Positions 24,676 through 36,400 of a stretch of 64,000 bases of DNA are shown in pieces; the first letter of the stretch is position 1, and each line of letters starts with the position of its first letter. The DNA is from Rhododendron vialii. Its lineage: Eukaryota; Streptophyta; Magnoliopsida; Ericales; Ericaceae. The position numbers and the translations under genes were made by a program. Location of the stretch: contig NC_080568.1 of the NCBI RefSeq assembly GCF_030253575.1, forward strand, positions 7,179,501 through 7,243,500. The letters are read 5' to 3'. Under the pieces are notes generated by a model that was given only the letters and a program-made list of their open reading frames with translations, was not told the origin of the DNA and searched no databases.

Positions 24676-25340
24676 TCATAAGATCTTCGCACATGTTCAA
24701 ACAAATTGAAAATTGAAAACATTTAATTTTTAACTATATTTTTTAATATATAAACGGTGTAAAAAAATAAGTATTCCAATTTTCAATCCGTTTGAACCGG
24801 TGCGAAGATCTTAGTTTTCTGATCATTTTATCCTAAATGGTCATAATTAAATTTTCACTTTATGACTCTCGTTGATTAACCCTAAGAGATATTTGATTCT
24901 ACGACTTTCTTAAGGCTAATCAACGAGAGTCTTAGAGTCAAAATTTAATTATGATCAGTTAGGATAAAATTATCAGAAAATTAAAATCTTTCCATCTGTT
25001 CAAACGGATTGAAATTTGAAACACTTAATTTTTAACCATATTTTTTAATATATAAACGGTCTAAAGAGATTGAAAAATTAAATAATCCAAATTTCAATCC
25101 GTTTGAACCGATGGAAAGATTTTAGTTTTCTGATCATTTTATCCTCAATGGTCATAATTAAATTTGGACTCTATGACTCTCGTTGATTAGCCCTAAGAGA
25201 TATTTGATTCTGCGACTTTCTTAGGACTAATTAACGAGAGCCATAGAGTCAAAATTTAATTATAACCATTTAGGATAAAATGATCAGAAAATTAAAATTT
25301 TTCCACCGGTTCAAACGGATTGAAATTTGGAACACTTAAT
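24676..25340. repeat. Tandem foldback array (family E)
   Basis: Two consecutive units of about 306 bp (starting near 24680 and 24987), each holding a hairpin. Arms with CTCTCGTTGATTA and its complement TAATCAACGAGAG face each other around a TAAGAGATATTTGATTC centre. The outer arms (AAACGGATTGAAA / TTTCAATCCGTTTGAACCGG) also pair, so the array reads as alternating inverted repeats. A third copy is at the left edge of the window (1-235). No coding capacity. Confidence 0.75.
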
Positions 25341-25668
25341 TTTTTTAATATATGAACTGTATAAAAAATTGTTTAATAATAATACTAAATTCGTTAATTT
25401 GTTAGTAGAAATAAATATTACGGCTTAAATTGTGAAAGAATAATTAAATTTGCAATTACATATAAAACGTAATACATATTGCACAAGGGCAAAAAGGTCA
25501 TTTGACAGCTTTTTATATCATCCACCCTTTCATATACCCCCTATTAATCTTTCATCCAAACAAAATATTATTTAATCCCCCTTCTTTAATACCTCATTTA
25601 AACAACCTACTATTTAATCCTCCCTCCATAAATATCACATCAATGTGGATCATCCCTTATTAACTAAC

Positions 25669-26051
25669 AGACGCTGCTACTGGTACAGCGGCTGCTGTAC
25701 AGCAGCCGCGTACAGATCACTTTTGTGTCCATCTCGGGTCCCGCAAAGATGATCAGAACCGCTCATTTTGTTCAAGATACTTCGTTTAGGGTCTCTGTAA
25801 AAAACACCTCAATCCGATATCGGGAAGGGTGTTTACGAATCATCCAACTTTGGCTAAATTTTGAAGCAAAGTTGGATGATTCGTAAACACCCTTCCCGAT
25901 ATCGGATTGAGGTGATTTTTTACAGAGACCCTAAACGAAGTATTTTGAACAAAATGAGCGGTTCCGATCATCTTTGCGGGACCCGAGATGGGCACAAAAG
26001 TGATCTGTACGCGGCTGCTGTACAGCAGCCGCTGTACCAGTAGCATTTCTG
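25669..26051. mobile_element. MULE-like foldback element with 9-bp target duplication
   Basis: 383-bp element made of two arms of about 190 bp that are nearly perfect reverse complements (for example TACAGCGGCTGCTGTACAGC at the left and its complement at the right), with only a short spacer near 25857-25863. It is flanked on both sides by TTAACTAAC (25660-25668 and 26052-26060), a 9-bp direct repeat as made by Mutator-like transposases. High arm identity and an exact target duplication indicate a young insertion or strong folding constraint. It encodes nothing. Confidence 0.85.
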
Positions 26052-26059
26052 TTAACTAA

Positions 26060-27335
26060 CTAGCGCATGCCCGTGCCTGAAGGCACGGCTCCGAATCAAT
26101 GGTCAAAAAATTATTCAATTTTATCCCTCTAATAACCTCTTTAACACAAAGACAAAAAAAACTCAACATAGTATTTTTCTTCACTCATTAATGACTATGT
26201 TCAAATGTCTATGTCTAAAGACATAATATAACACATTGTGAAGTGAACCTACATGTATTTTCAAAAGGTACGTGTGTAAAGTGAGGCCACAAAATTTGGC
26301 ACTCGCAACAAAGACATTCTATACAAATAATTTTAAATGGCTTTTGTTACCATTTCATCATCCTTCACCCAAGATCTAAACTCAAACAATATGTGGAAAA
26401 ATAAGCTTGAAAAACTTTCATAAATGGGTTCCATTAATCTAGAGGGATATCAGGTCGAAACTCATTTGTTGATCAAATCCCTCACCATCACATAACCAGC
26501 TAGCACCAGCTGCTAGCTACTGTTTGCTCCGAAGACCCAAGAAAACTACCGCTCGTGATCCTTGTGCCCGAGAATGAACATTGATTATGAATAGTCACTC
26601 ATGTTTTAGCTTAGGATCTTGAAATTTCCAACCGGATTCAACTCTGAAGCAAGAAGATAATTACCTAGAATACAACAAAAAAAAACACACACATCTGTAA
26701 AAGAAAAAATCATACCACCAAAAAGGATTTCCAAGGCATATGAAAACCGTACCACCAAAAAGGATTTCTAATTAGTTCACCACGTATCAATGGAATCCTA
26801 GTTGGAAAAGAAAAAATTCAAATGCAGTTCATAGTGTCCTCAATGTAATCAAATAATCTTAAAATTAGACTTGACCAGCAAGGGAATTTTCAATAGAATG
26901 GGATTTCGGTCCAATCTCATTTTCTTATTCAATCCCACACTCCCAATTGCACAATACATACCTAGTACTACAACTAAGTGGATTCAAACAAAGATATGCA
27001 TGAATGCTCAGAAATTCATTGTGGAGTATCCACGTCAAGATATCGCAATCTATTTCTTTCTTACCCAACCCGGATAGGTCGGGATATAATTTCTATAAGT
27101 TCTTATCATCAATGAAATAATTTCTATGAGTTCTTATTTGCGAACTTCATGTATGGAGAGTAAAGCCTCTTTTTTGCTCCCCATACATAAGATTTATGCC
27201 CAACGTACTTTGATGACCCCAATCCCTATTTTCAAAAAGAGCAAAAAAGGAAAACACCATGTTGACCTACACTCAAATGACTAACCTAAAGCACTTGTAT
27301 AATATCTTCACCGATTATTTAATCAAATACTTGGG
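26060..27335 (-). mobile_element. Helitron-like element, 3' terminus at left (copy 1)
   Basis: Read on the minus strand the left end is a hairpin (CCGTGCCT / AGGCACGG, 26071-26088) followed seven bases later by CTAG and a flanking T, matching the Helitron 3' rule (short hairpin, then CTRR, inserted before T). The body is AT-rich without a Rep/helicase frame, so it would be non-autonomous. The 5' end is not identified; the right limit is where a second such terminus begins. Confidence 0.55.
26990..27180. repeat. Direct repeat within the Helitron-like region, unit 1
   Basis: About 190 bp starting ATGCATGAATGCTCAGAAATTC and ending near CCTCTTTTTTGCTCC, repeated in the same orientation at 27452-27657 with few differences. 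Supports two related elements in tandem. Confidence 0.7.
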
Positions 27336-27338
27336 ATG

Positions 27339-27660
27339 CTAAAATTGTTCGTGCCTAAAGGCACGGCGCAACGTAATACATGAGTGCCAAAAAATCTCCT
27401 AGTTTCACGGATAATTATTGCACAAAATAAAACAATAGACCAAAATTATAAATGAATGCTCAGAAATTCAGTGTGGAGTACCCACGTCAAGATATCCCAA
27501 TCTATTTCTTTCTTACCCAACCGAAATATGTCGGGATATAATTTCTATGAGTTCTTACCTTCAATCAAATAATTTCTATGAGTTCTTACGCATCTATATT
27601 TTTCTTTTATTTGCAAATTTCATGTATGGGGAGCAAAGCCTCTTTTTTGCTCCCTCTGTT
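27339..27660 (-). mobile_element. Helitron-like element, 3' terminus (copy 2)
   Basis: A hairpin CGTGCCT / AGGCACG (27350-27365) lies seven bases from CTAA at 27339-27342, the same geometry as at 26060-26088. It shares the internal direct repeat (27452-27657), but that repeat is only about 115 bp from the terminus rather than about 930 bp, so this copy is internally deleted or copy 1 is interrupted. Confidence 0.45.
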
Positions 27661-28650
27661 GATCAATCAATCACTTCATTCTGTTTCTCATGGATCTGTC
27701 AATTATCTTAAATAGGACATGATTACATCTAGTTATCTAATATTTGAAACTATTTGGGATGCAACTCTGGCTTGCCGCGGTGTATCAAATAGTTAATTGA
27801 CAGGATGATCTCTTTTTCGTTTCAAACTCTTACAAACAATATAAAAAAGCTCATATCATGTTAGTCCCATATCACAAACGTAAGTGATGGCCCCTGTTAA
27901 CTAAATAAGTTGCTGAAAAACAAATCATTACCATGAGAACAAATGGAATCGGTCTCCTGTGCTGTAAAAAAAAAAAAAAACAGCAAACTTTGACGTGAGA
28001 TTAATCGGCGGTGCTCAAAGAGACTAAGCAAACAATCCAAAATATGACTTTTTTTTTATTGGGTCATTCCTTAAACCTAATCTACTTTATCTTAGGGGAC
28101 TCGGGGAGGAGAATGTTGCGTAAGTGTTGCTTTTGATAGCTCTTTTACAATCTGTGCCTAAAGTATGTACGTACAGAAGAAAACATTACGAATTATTATT
28201 GTAATCCCAATACTCCTAACAAAATTAAATCACTATCAAACTTTAGTTGAGTTAGTTAATTACCAATGATTTTTTCAAAAGAAAGACAGAAGATATGCCA
28301 AAGAGTGATACCTGTAAATCTTCTTCTTCATTGTCCACATGTGTTGTCTTCCTTTGCCTAGTCATTGCCTTTAAGTTTTTCTAATCCCGAGATTAAAAGA
28401 TGCCTAATGCAAGGGTAAGGACCAAACCATAAAAAAATCACAATCAAAGGATCCATACATGGTTACAGGAAATGAAAAATGATACCCAAACATCTCATTC
28501 AAACATTTCAATATTTCAATTGGACAGAAACCTTGCTAAATTTCAATTTCAGAAACTTCCTAGCCGAATGGTACTCATATGGTCGATACATTTAATCAAA
28601 CACTTAACATTCTCACAATTCATCCTATCAAAAATTGATTGGTCATTCCT
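27660..28650. other. Intergenic, no feature recognised
   Basis: AT-rich sequence. Short open frames have no family resemblance and there is no clear repeat structure. Confidence 0.4.
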
Positions 28651-28744
28651 GTACAACGTGTAAGGGGGGAAACAATTAATGATTAGCCAACACATAATTC
28701 GTGTACAACGTGTAAGGGGGGAAACAATGAATAGCCAACACATG
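28651..28744. repeat. 52-bp tandem duplication
   Basis: The segment GTACAACGTGTAAGGGGGGA ... AGCCAACACAT occurs twice head to tail (28651 and 28703). Confidence 0.8.
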
Positions 28745-28964
28745 AAAGTAAAAAAAATAGATCAAGGCTTACAATGGAATTGGAAGATTGACCGGTCTTC
28801 CCCTAAAAGAAATTATAGTCACTGGAAGAAAAAGGACAGCAACTGTATGGAGATAGGAACATTAGAAGGAAGGAAGGAGAGAGAGTGAGAGGATAATCAA
28901 AAATTTAGCCACCGGTTTTGGTTTCTTTTGGAAAAATAACGTGTTCTGAAATGAGGGGGCCGGG

Positions 28965-29051
28965 AGGAGAGAGATGGAGATAATCAAGGAGATTATGATG
29001 GATTTCAATTAGTATAACTTCCTTAATTTAATTATTCCAAATAACGTGTTC

Positions 29052-29082
<31 letters not shown>

Positions 29083-29500
29083 TAATCAAGGAGATTAGGA
29101 TGGATTCCAATTAGTATACTTCCTTAATTTAATTATTCCAAATAACGTGTTCTGAGAGAGAGAGAGAGGGAGAACTTCCTTAATTATAGATTTCCGAAAA
29201 GTTAGTACTTCGAAATTAGTTTCTAATTCCCGGAATGTTTTGTTTCCTTAATCAAAGACATGGCTTTTTAATTTAATTATTTCAAATTACGTGTTGAGAG
29301 AGAGAGAATCAAGGAGATTAGGATGGATTCCAATTAGTATAACTTCCTTAATTTAATTATTCCAAATAACGTGTTCTGAGAGAGAGAGAGAGAGGGGGAG
29401 GGAGAGAGAGAGAACTTCCTTAATTATAGATTTCCGGAAAGTTAGTACTTGGAAATTAGTCTCTAATTTCCAGAATATTTTGTTTCCTTAATCAAAAAGA
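28965..29500. repeat. Nested GA-rich tandem array
   Basis: Repeated modules: a (GA)n run, a GGAGATAATCAAGGAGATTA block, an AACTTCCTTAATTTAATTATT block and an AAATAACGTGTTCTGAGAG block, recurring at roughly 28965, 29050 and 29290. A longer module (GAACTTCCTTAATTATAGAT ... TTTGTTTCCTTAATC) occurs at about 29170-29255 and 29412-29490. It looks like unequal exchange seeded by the GA runs. Confidence 0.75.
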
Positions 29501-30590
29501 AGGTATGTATAGAAAGAGATTTAAGGTGAGAATTGTATTTTCAATCCAGCGGTTGAAATTTATGTACCAATTTAACGGTGAAAAATATGTACCGCTCTAC
29601 CATATTATATAGATACCCCTTACTATCTTATTCCCCCTTATTAATTAATACCCCCAATTCTTTTTTCGCATCCAAATGAACCCCTAAGCCCGATTATTTA
29701 GTCCTGGGCATAACTCATCCGGGTATTCAAATGGCCGGCCAAACCAAGGCATACCTTGGGAACCCAAACTCATCCGAGCGGATGAGCTCATCCGGCTGCC
29801 ATTCCCTGCATCCAATCGGGCCCTTATAGGTATCCCATGTTTCACTTTTCCTCCCAACAAACGCCATCCCTTGGAAAGTGGTGGAGAAAGAGGGCTAATG
29901 ATGGAGTACTTATGTGAAGCCCACTATACTGAAACATGGACTCCGGCCTGGTGGGCTGGGCTGGGCTGAGGGGTTTCTCTCGCATGATGCAGTTAAGGAA
30001 ACATTCCATGGTTTGATAAGGAGGTTTGTGAAAATATTTCAGCCCAATGCTCCATAGAGATTGGAAAGCCTTTTCCTGTAAGAGATGATTTCTCTCAACT
30101 TCACAAGGAAACTTCAGCCGAAAAAACTAATGTGCTTTTTTATTTTTATTTTTATTTTTTTTTCATTCGTTAAACTAATGTGCTTTCGGTCCAACTTATT
30201 TCATTATTTTTTGGGAAAATAAATTAATATTGAGGCAAAAGCTTTACTCTGCTTTTTCTCTTCTTTTTTGTTAAGGAAGATAGCAATGTGCGTCTTTAGT
30301 CCCTCACTGTGATGCCTTTGTGTTGATCTACGTATCTTTCTCAACAATCTAATGAAGCTCTCTCTCTCTCTCTCCAACATGACTCGTGGGCAGAATCTAT
30401 ACCCTTCGGCAACTTGTGATTACGAGTGGAGTGTTCATCAATAAGAAATAGTGCTAAAACAATAGCCAAGAATAACGAGTGATATAATGTGCTTAACTAC
30501 ATGACATAAGAGACACATTCTACCAATATATTAATGACACATCACATGGTATTTAAAATGTGGTACCCAAATATGGTCACCAGAGAATTA
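29500..30590. other. Intergenic with possible small MITE
   Basis: No gene. Near 29693-29826 the ends AAGCCCGATT and AATCGGGCCCTT face each other around CATCCG repeats, suggesting a decayed MITE of about 130 bp. A short (CT)n lies near 30358-30375. Confidence 0.35.
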
Positions 30591-30827
30591 CTTTATCCGT
30601 CCTAATTTAATTGTCTTTTTTAGGAGTTCGTACCACTTTTTCAATAGATTATATCTTGTAATTTATAATGTTTTATGTGATTTTGAAAATATTGTATTAT
30701 AGAACTAATCGAGATCTATCAAACAAGATCTATATTAGACATAAAATTCATTACCGATTTAAAGTTATAACTAGTTTTTTATCCAGTTACAACGGAATAA
30801 GGGACAAATAAATTAGGACGGGGGGAG
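30591..30827. mobile_element. Stowaway-like MITE, copy 2
   Basis: Ends CTTTATCCGTCCTAATTTAA and TTAGGACGGGGGGAG are inverted, with TA on each side (30589-30590, 30828-30829). Internal sequence matches the element at 45374-45608 in reverse orientation. Confidence 0.75.
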
Positions 30828-30839
30828 TAATTCTGATTA

Positions 30840-31755
30840 TGTACGAACGAACAATCAATCTTATCCACCATCTCAAAATCATTACCAAGCAAAAGATATG
30901 GAGATTTTCTATTCAGGAAATCACACATGAAAAACTTAGACCTTCGTACACTTCACGTTTTCATAAGCTCCTTAATCCATTAAAAGGCCAAACAATAAGT
31001 AAATTAAACTCTATATTAGAGGTGGGCATCGTGTCGTGACATATTATACTTATGTCGTGTCATGTTGTATTTCTGTCGTATCATTTTAGATTTCGTTTCT
31101 AATTTCTTTGATCTTTTGAATGAGTCCTTGTTTCTTGTCCTTTGTTGCCAAGTAGTCCACCCTTCCTTATCAGGAGCTTATAATAATCCCTTTGATAGGA
31201 ATATGACCTAAAAGAAAAAGAAATAAATAAACCCCAAATCAGTTAGCATAGAAATATAATAATCCTATTAGAATACAAATGCATAAACAAGATTATAGAC
31301 CTATAGCAAGAAAACAAAACCTGGATCAGTTCCAGGCTGCTGCGTTGCCTCAAGTCCAGAACTTGACTTTTTGTGTTTTTAAACTTAAGGTGAGTTTTCG
31401 CTAAATTTTTTTTTACCTTCAGGCATGATCGGCTCTGAGGAGAAGGCAGAGGTACGGCTACTTTAGGTCCCGAAATTTAAGGCAGAGGTATGGCTACTTT
31501 AGGCTCCGAAAATTAAGAGAAAAAGTAGTGCCCGTTTCCATATGTGTTGTATATAAACTACTCCGAAGAATGACAAAGCTGATGGCTTGGCACTAGCGGC
31601 TTGTGCGTCTGCCTTATTTGTAAAATGCTCGAATTTGTTTCCTGTAGTCAGTTTTTTTGGGTGAAATATATTTTTTCATTTCCATGCTGAAACTAATATG
31701 TAGAACAAAATTCTTGTGTAGATGTACTCAAAGGGGCCGGATCCCGTCCATTTGC
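30840..31755. other. Intergenic; short GTGTCG repeat fragment
   Basis: No gene. Bases about 31017-31090 (GAGGTGGGCATCGTGTCGTG and following TGTCGT words) are a short relative of the GTGTCG blocks at 36.0-36.4 kb. Confidence 0.4.
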
Positions 31756-31758
31756 ATC

Positions 31759-31859
31759 GGACCAATTCGGTCCATTTGGTGCATTCGGGCCGTCAAAAAG
31801 TGATTCCGTCCAAAATACTTTTGGACGGCCCGAATGCACCAAATGGACCGAACTGGTCC
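31759..31859. repeat. Near-perfect 36-bp inverted repeat (hairpin)
   Basis: Arms 31759-31794 and 31824-31859 are reverse complements with a single mismatch, separated by about 29 bp that contains its own small palindrome (GTCCAAAATACTTTTGGAC). It may be a very small MITE or a potential small-RNA hairpin. Nothing protein-coding. Confidence 0.8.
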
Positions 31860-33554
31860 AAAGCCATATTGACAGGATTCGAATCCGTGATCAAAGTCTT
31901 AGAATTCAATTTTTTTTGCAGATCACAGTCAATATAACCATATTTCACTAATATCAAAACTAAGTTTTTTCTAATTCAAGTTTTATTATTTTTCGTGTAC
32001 AGTTTATTCATTTTACTTTCAACTTCTCACGTTAAATACACAAATAAAACACTTTTGATAATGAGGACCCAAAATTATTAATTTTTTTACTTCAACGAAC
32101 TTAATCAACAATGTTTAAACTAAGATAACTATTTCATTATTGATGATAGCATTCTCGTAATTAAACTAAATAAACATAATTAGAGAGACAACATAAGGTA
32201 TGAGCAATACTTCGTTATATTGGATTTATTTATTAATGGCGTAATTTTTGTATATTTGAAGGTTATTTAATTAAATTGTGAATCCTAAATTTCATGTTTT
32301 ATATTTTTATAATATTCTAATGAATTTTTTTGTTAAGAACTACAAAAGCCCACTTTATAATTTACCTTTAGGCCCCCAAACCAAACTATCAAGGCCGGCA
32401 CTACCTGCAAGCAAGCTAATGACGGTAATTAAGTTGTTTTCATTAAATGATATTTAAGTTGATGTATATAAGACGAATGATTTGTCTAGAAATTTGCGAA
32501 AACATAGACTGTAGTCCATTTTGTTTTGGGGAAACTCACCCTTAATGTCATTGGTTTTGAATTGAAGATGATATATTATGAGAAAATGACCGGCCTGTCT
32601 CGTAAATAGGTAAATAAATACTTTAAAAAATAAGAATATAATCTTAGCGGAACGGGAGCCTAACTGTGAGCACTAAAATAGGAAGGGTCTCTAAAATTCG
32701 TAAATTTTTGAAGGCGTAGCTCAAGGACATGCGAACCAGCCATCAGAAAATCCAAATTCAGATTAGCATAAAAAAAAGGCTAAAATCCAGCAAATGAAAT
32801 AAGGACATGAACTCATCAAGCCACCATTGACGTGGAACCGTAGCCACATGAGCAAGAGAATCAATTCTGACAGGGGTTCAAAGTCCAAATGATGGTGCAA
32901 TAGATCGATTGTGCTATGACAGGGAAGAATCCAATATTGGATGACAAGATTTGTGCTGATTCTTTAGGTCACAATATATAGTTGCATTATCACCATTCTC
33001 ATCACTCCACCTTCACTTTATTCCTTTAATTAGTACGCCCGGCCCCAACTCATTCCTTCTCTATCTTAAGCTTTCATTCTTGTAAACCTTTATTTTTTTT
33101 TTCAGATCTTTGTTTTGTGTGTTTTTGTTCACTTTTTTCTGAAGTTTTGTTAGATTTGCGTTATATTTTTTTGGATTAATTATATGTTTTTACAAGAGGA
33201 GTCTAAAAAGTATAAAAATATTTACCAAAAGCCAAAAAAAAAATCACTAAAGACGAAAAAAATATAAAATAGCTATATTTTTTGTCTCAAATGTCGTCTT
33301 ATATGAACTTTTTTCAATATCGGCCCACATTTTTATATTTTTATGATTTCTTTCGTCAAGACGAATGATTAATCTCTGAAATTACGACAAAAATCTCAAC
33401 AAAAAGTTATAAAAAATAAAGAATACTAAAAAAGTTTTAAGCGAAAAGTTTACAAGACCTTGTTTTTCTTTTCTTCACAAAAACCCACAAAAAAACCAGA
33501 GGACTGAAAGGTGGAGAACTCGTCATGTTCTATTACAAAGTCTTACTTTAGCAA
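31860..33554. other. Intergenic with MITE fragments
   Basis: No gene. A family C MITE fragment lies near 32540-32662, and an AT-rich inverted segment near 33180-33440 loosely resembles family B. Confidence 0.35.
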
Positions 33555-33698
33555 GGCCCCGTTCTACTAAAGTTCTTGTGTTTTTAAGTACTTAATTTCC
33601 GTTTTATGAGACAGGTCATTGTCTCACAATACATCACCTTTAATTCAAAAAATAAGTACTTTCAAATAAGTACTTATTTTTCTTACCGGAACAGGGCC
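33555..33698. mobile_element. MITE (family C), copy 2
   Basis: Ends GGCCCCGTTCTACTAAAG and TACCGGAACAGGGCC are imperfect inverted repeats, with the internal GAGACAGGTCATTGTCTC block. Same family as 14601-14722. Confidence 0.75.
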
Positions 33699-34459
33699 TA
33701 ACTATTGTTCATGACTATCATGTAGTTTTAATAGTAAATTTAGTAACTCTAATGTGGGTTGACAAATATGTAACTTTTTGCTCGTATTTTTAATAATGAA
33801 GAAAGTTTGTATTGTCGCATTATTTTGTTACGATTTTTTTCCTTGAGTTTGTATTTACATTGTGCCTACACTACTCGTTATTCTTGGCTACAAGTCAAAC
33901 TGAAAACTTGCGTTTTTGCTAAACTAAATGACTACATGTTAATGACAATAATTTGTATGTTGGAGAATGACCTATTTAATTAGAAACCAATGAAAACATG
34001 GGGTTTAATTCATTTATTTAGAAAAAAATGCACCCTTAAACCTGTAAGTATTAAATTTAGTGATCACATTTAAATATCCATACTTTTGGTTATTCTTCTT
34101 ATATTGATAAAATAAACTCCAACCTACATGTTTTTTTACTAGCACATGTCACGTAATCTCCAAGTCCAATACACAATCACCATAAATAAAACTGATGGCA
34201 TCACTATTTCCCTATCATATCTAACGAAGTTAGAATTATTTTGTCGTCTTGAGCACCGACACATGATGCTCCGGCACTTTTATCCATTCCACGTTGCTCT
34301 GGGGCTTAGCATAGACTCCCAAAAAATATACAATGTGTGAATAAAGATGAGGAGACTAAAAAAGAAGAGGAAACACAACCCTATCACTTTCAATTTTCTG
34401 CCTCGGAAAGCTCCAAACCATCAATTTAACCTGAAGGAAGGCTACAAGAGATCAGAGAG

Positions 34460-34630
34460 AGCCAAAGCTTGTAATCCAATGGTATTTTGTGGTTTTTTTT
34501 GGGATGTCAAGGTTCGAGTCTTGTCAGAAGCGTTTGTAGTTTAAAATTATAGATAGCTAATGGCTTTCTGTGGACTTATTTACTACTTACCTTCTAACTT
34601 CCGCTAATGTAAACCAATTGAAAAAAAAAT
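34460..34630 (+). mobile_element. tRNA-derived SINE
   Basis: A pol III A-box-like TAATCCAATGG (34472-34482) and a B-box GGTTCGAGTCT (34511-34521) lie at the expected spacing, and the element ends in an A-run at about 34620-34629. The tail segment (CTTCCGCTAATGTA) also occurs inverted near 5160. Possible target duplication around CAAGAGAT on the left and CAAGAGAGAT on the right is imperfect. Confidence 0.6.
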
Positions 34631-34769
34631 GCAAGAGAGATAAATATCAAAAGGAGAGAGGAGAGAGGATGTTTGGCCAAGTGGAAATGAAAAAAGTACT
34701 TCCTTCCCAAATTCTTGTTCCTACTTTTTTTTTGAAAGTCTTAAAGATTGGCTATATCTTTTAATTTAA

Positions 34770-34961
34770 AATAATTTTTATATTAATATCAAATATGAAG
34801 GAAAATGATTTTGACACTCTCTTTTTTGTTAACGTTACTCCCCTGTAAGTGTATTTTTGCACCAAAATATTTTTTATATTAATATCAAATATGAAGGGAA
34901 ATAATTTTGTCACTCTCTTTCTTGTTAGCGTCACTTCCCTGCAAATGTATTTTTGCACCAA
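34770..34961. repeat. 96-bp tandem duplication
   Basis: Two head-to-tail units starting near 34770 and 34866, each running from TATTAATATCAAATATGAAG to GTATTTTTGCACCAAAA. A third partial unit near 35700-35790 and inverted arms (CCCTGTAAGTGTATTTTTG and its complement) suggest an origin from a small MITE. Confidence 0.75.
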
Positions 34962-35019
34962 AAATACACTTGTAGAGGAGTGACGTTAACAAAAAAGGGA
35001 GTAGCAAAATCAGCAGCCA

Positions 35020-35167
35020 ATCTGAATCTCATTTGATAGATATCAATGAGTTCTTTTATACAAAGTTTTTAAAATTACCAAAAAAATTATAGATTGCAAG
35101 ATATAATCAATTAAAAAATAACACGAAATTTCAAAAAGGACGAAAAATTTGAGATGGAGGGAGTGTT
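35020..35167. mobile_element. Stowaway-like MITE fragment
   Basis: Matches one half of 45374-45608 (TTTGATAGAT ... GAGTTCTTTTATA ... AAGATATAATCAATT) and ends GAGATGGAGGGAG. The other end is missing. Confidence 0.55.
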
Positions 35168-35254
35168 AATATTTGTTTTCCATCACATCTAATGTTTGAA
35201 CTCTACGGATACCTTAGACCCCTTCACTTAAACTTAACTTAAATTTGGTAGTTG

Positions 35255-35575
35255 TCCTTATTTGAATTTTTTTCGTATTTGTTAGCTTTACGCCAAATTT
35301 TTGTAGGTTATTGATTCGTCTCGACAAAAGGAATCGAAAAAGTAATTTTTTTTTTTACTTTTACCCAAGTATTTTGAAAAATAACTATTTTTTAGCAACA
35401 AAACGACATTTTTTGGGCTAAGAAGTGGTTATTTTTCAAAATACTTGGATAAAAATAAAAAAATTACTTTTCTGATTCCTTTCGTTGAGGCGAATCAATA
35501 ACCCATAAAAAATTGGCGCAAAACTGGCAAATGCGAAAAAAATTCAAATAAAGATAATTTCCAAATTTAAGTTAA
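35255..35575. mobile_element. AT-rich hairpin MITE (family B), copy 2
   Basis: About 320 bp. The left arm (TTATTTGAATTTTTTTCG ... GATTCGTCTCGAC ... CAAGTATTTTGAAAAATAAC) is mirrored by the right arm (GTTATTTTTCAAAATACTTG ... GAGGCGAATCAATA ... AAATTCAAATAAAGAT) around a centre near 35410. Related copy at 20905-21255 and a partial one near 52620-52760. Confidence 0.75.
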
Positions 35576-35989
35576 ATTAAAATTAAATTCAAAAGAACGT
35601 TGCCTAATATTTAATTTTTGGCCAATAAATGATTTTTTTATCGGTAACTTCAATGCCTCATAATTACTCACCGCTATCTCGGCTGAAGGGAAAAAAAGTC
35701 TACTAATTTTTCCACTTCCTTTTCTAGTAACGCTACTCCCCTATAAGTGTATTTCTACACCATTTGTAGGGGAGGAGTGCTGTTAACATAAAAAGAAAAA
35801 AAAAGTGGCAAAATCATTTTTTTATAAAAAAGTAAAAAGGGAAGACAGCATACTGTAACAAAAGTCATTACCAAAGAAAACGATTGACACTTACGGGGGG
35901 ACGAAAGAAAATCCCAAAATCCCATACATCAAAAAAATCGACAGCTGTAGTCGTTGGAGTATAGAGGTGTCAAATGGACCCCTGTTTAA

Positions 35990-36400
35990 CTTCGTGCTAA
36001 CCGTGCTTCGTGACGTGTCGTATCGGTCCGTTTACTTTATTTACTTAAATCGTGTCATGTCGTGCCGTACCGTTTGTCAATCGTGCCGTGCCGTGCCGGC
36101 CCGTTTACTTAAATCGTGTCATGTTGTGCTGTGCCATTTGCCAATCGTGTCGTGTCGGTCCGTTTCTGAAATCGTGTTGTGTCATGCCGGTCCATTTTCT
36201 TAAATCGTGTCGTGTCGTGCCGTTTTCAATCTTGCCGGTCCGTTTTCTTAAATCGTGTCGTGTCGTGCCAGCCCGTGTTCTTAAATCATGTCATTCCGTG
36301 CCATTTTCAATCGTGTCAAGATGTGCTGGCCATTTACTTAATCGTGTCGTGTCTGATTGGGCCGGGCCGTGCCGTTTTAAGTCGTGTCGTTTTAGTCTGC
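35990..36400. repeat. GTGTCG minisatellite block 1
   Basis: Degenerate units of roughly 30-55 bp built from TCGTGTCGTGCCG followed by GTCCGTTTACTTAAA. No gene. Confidence 0.8.

Noticed and set aside
35962..36400. CRISPR-like array of short repeats
   Set aside because: Units vary in length and sequence and merge without spacers; the genome is a plant's, so it is a minisatellite.
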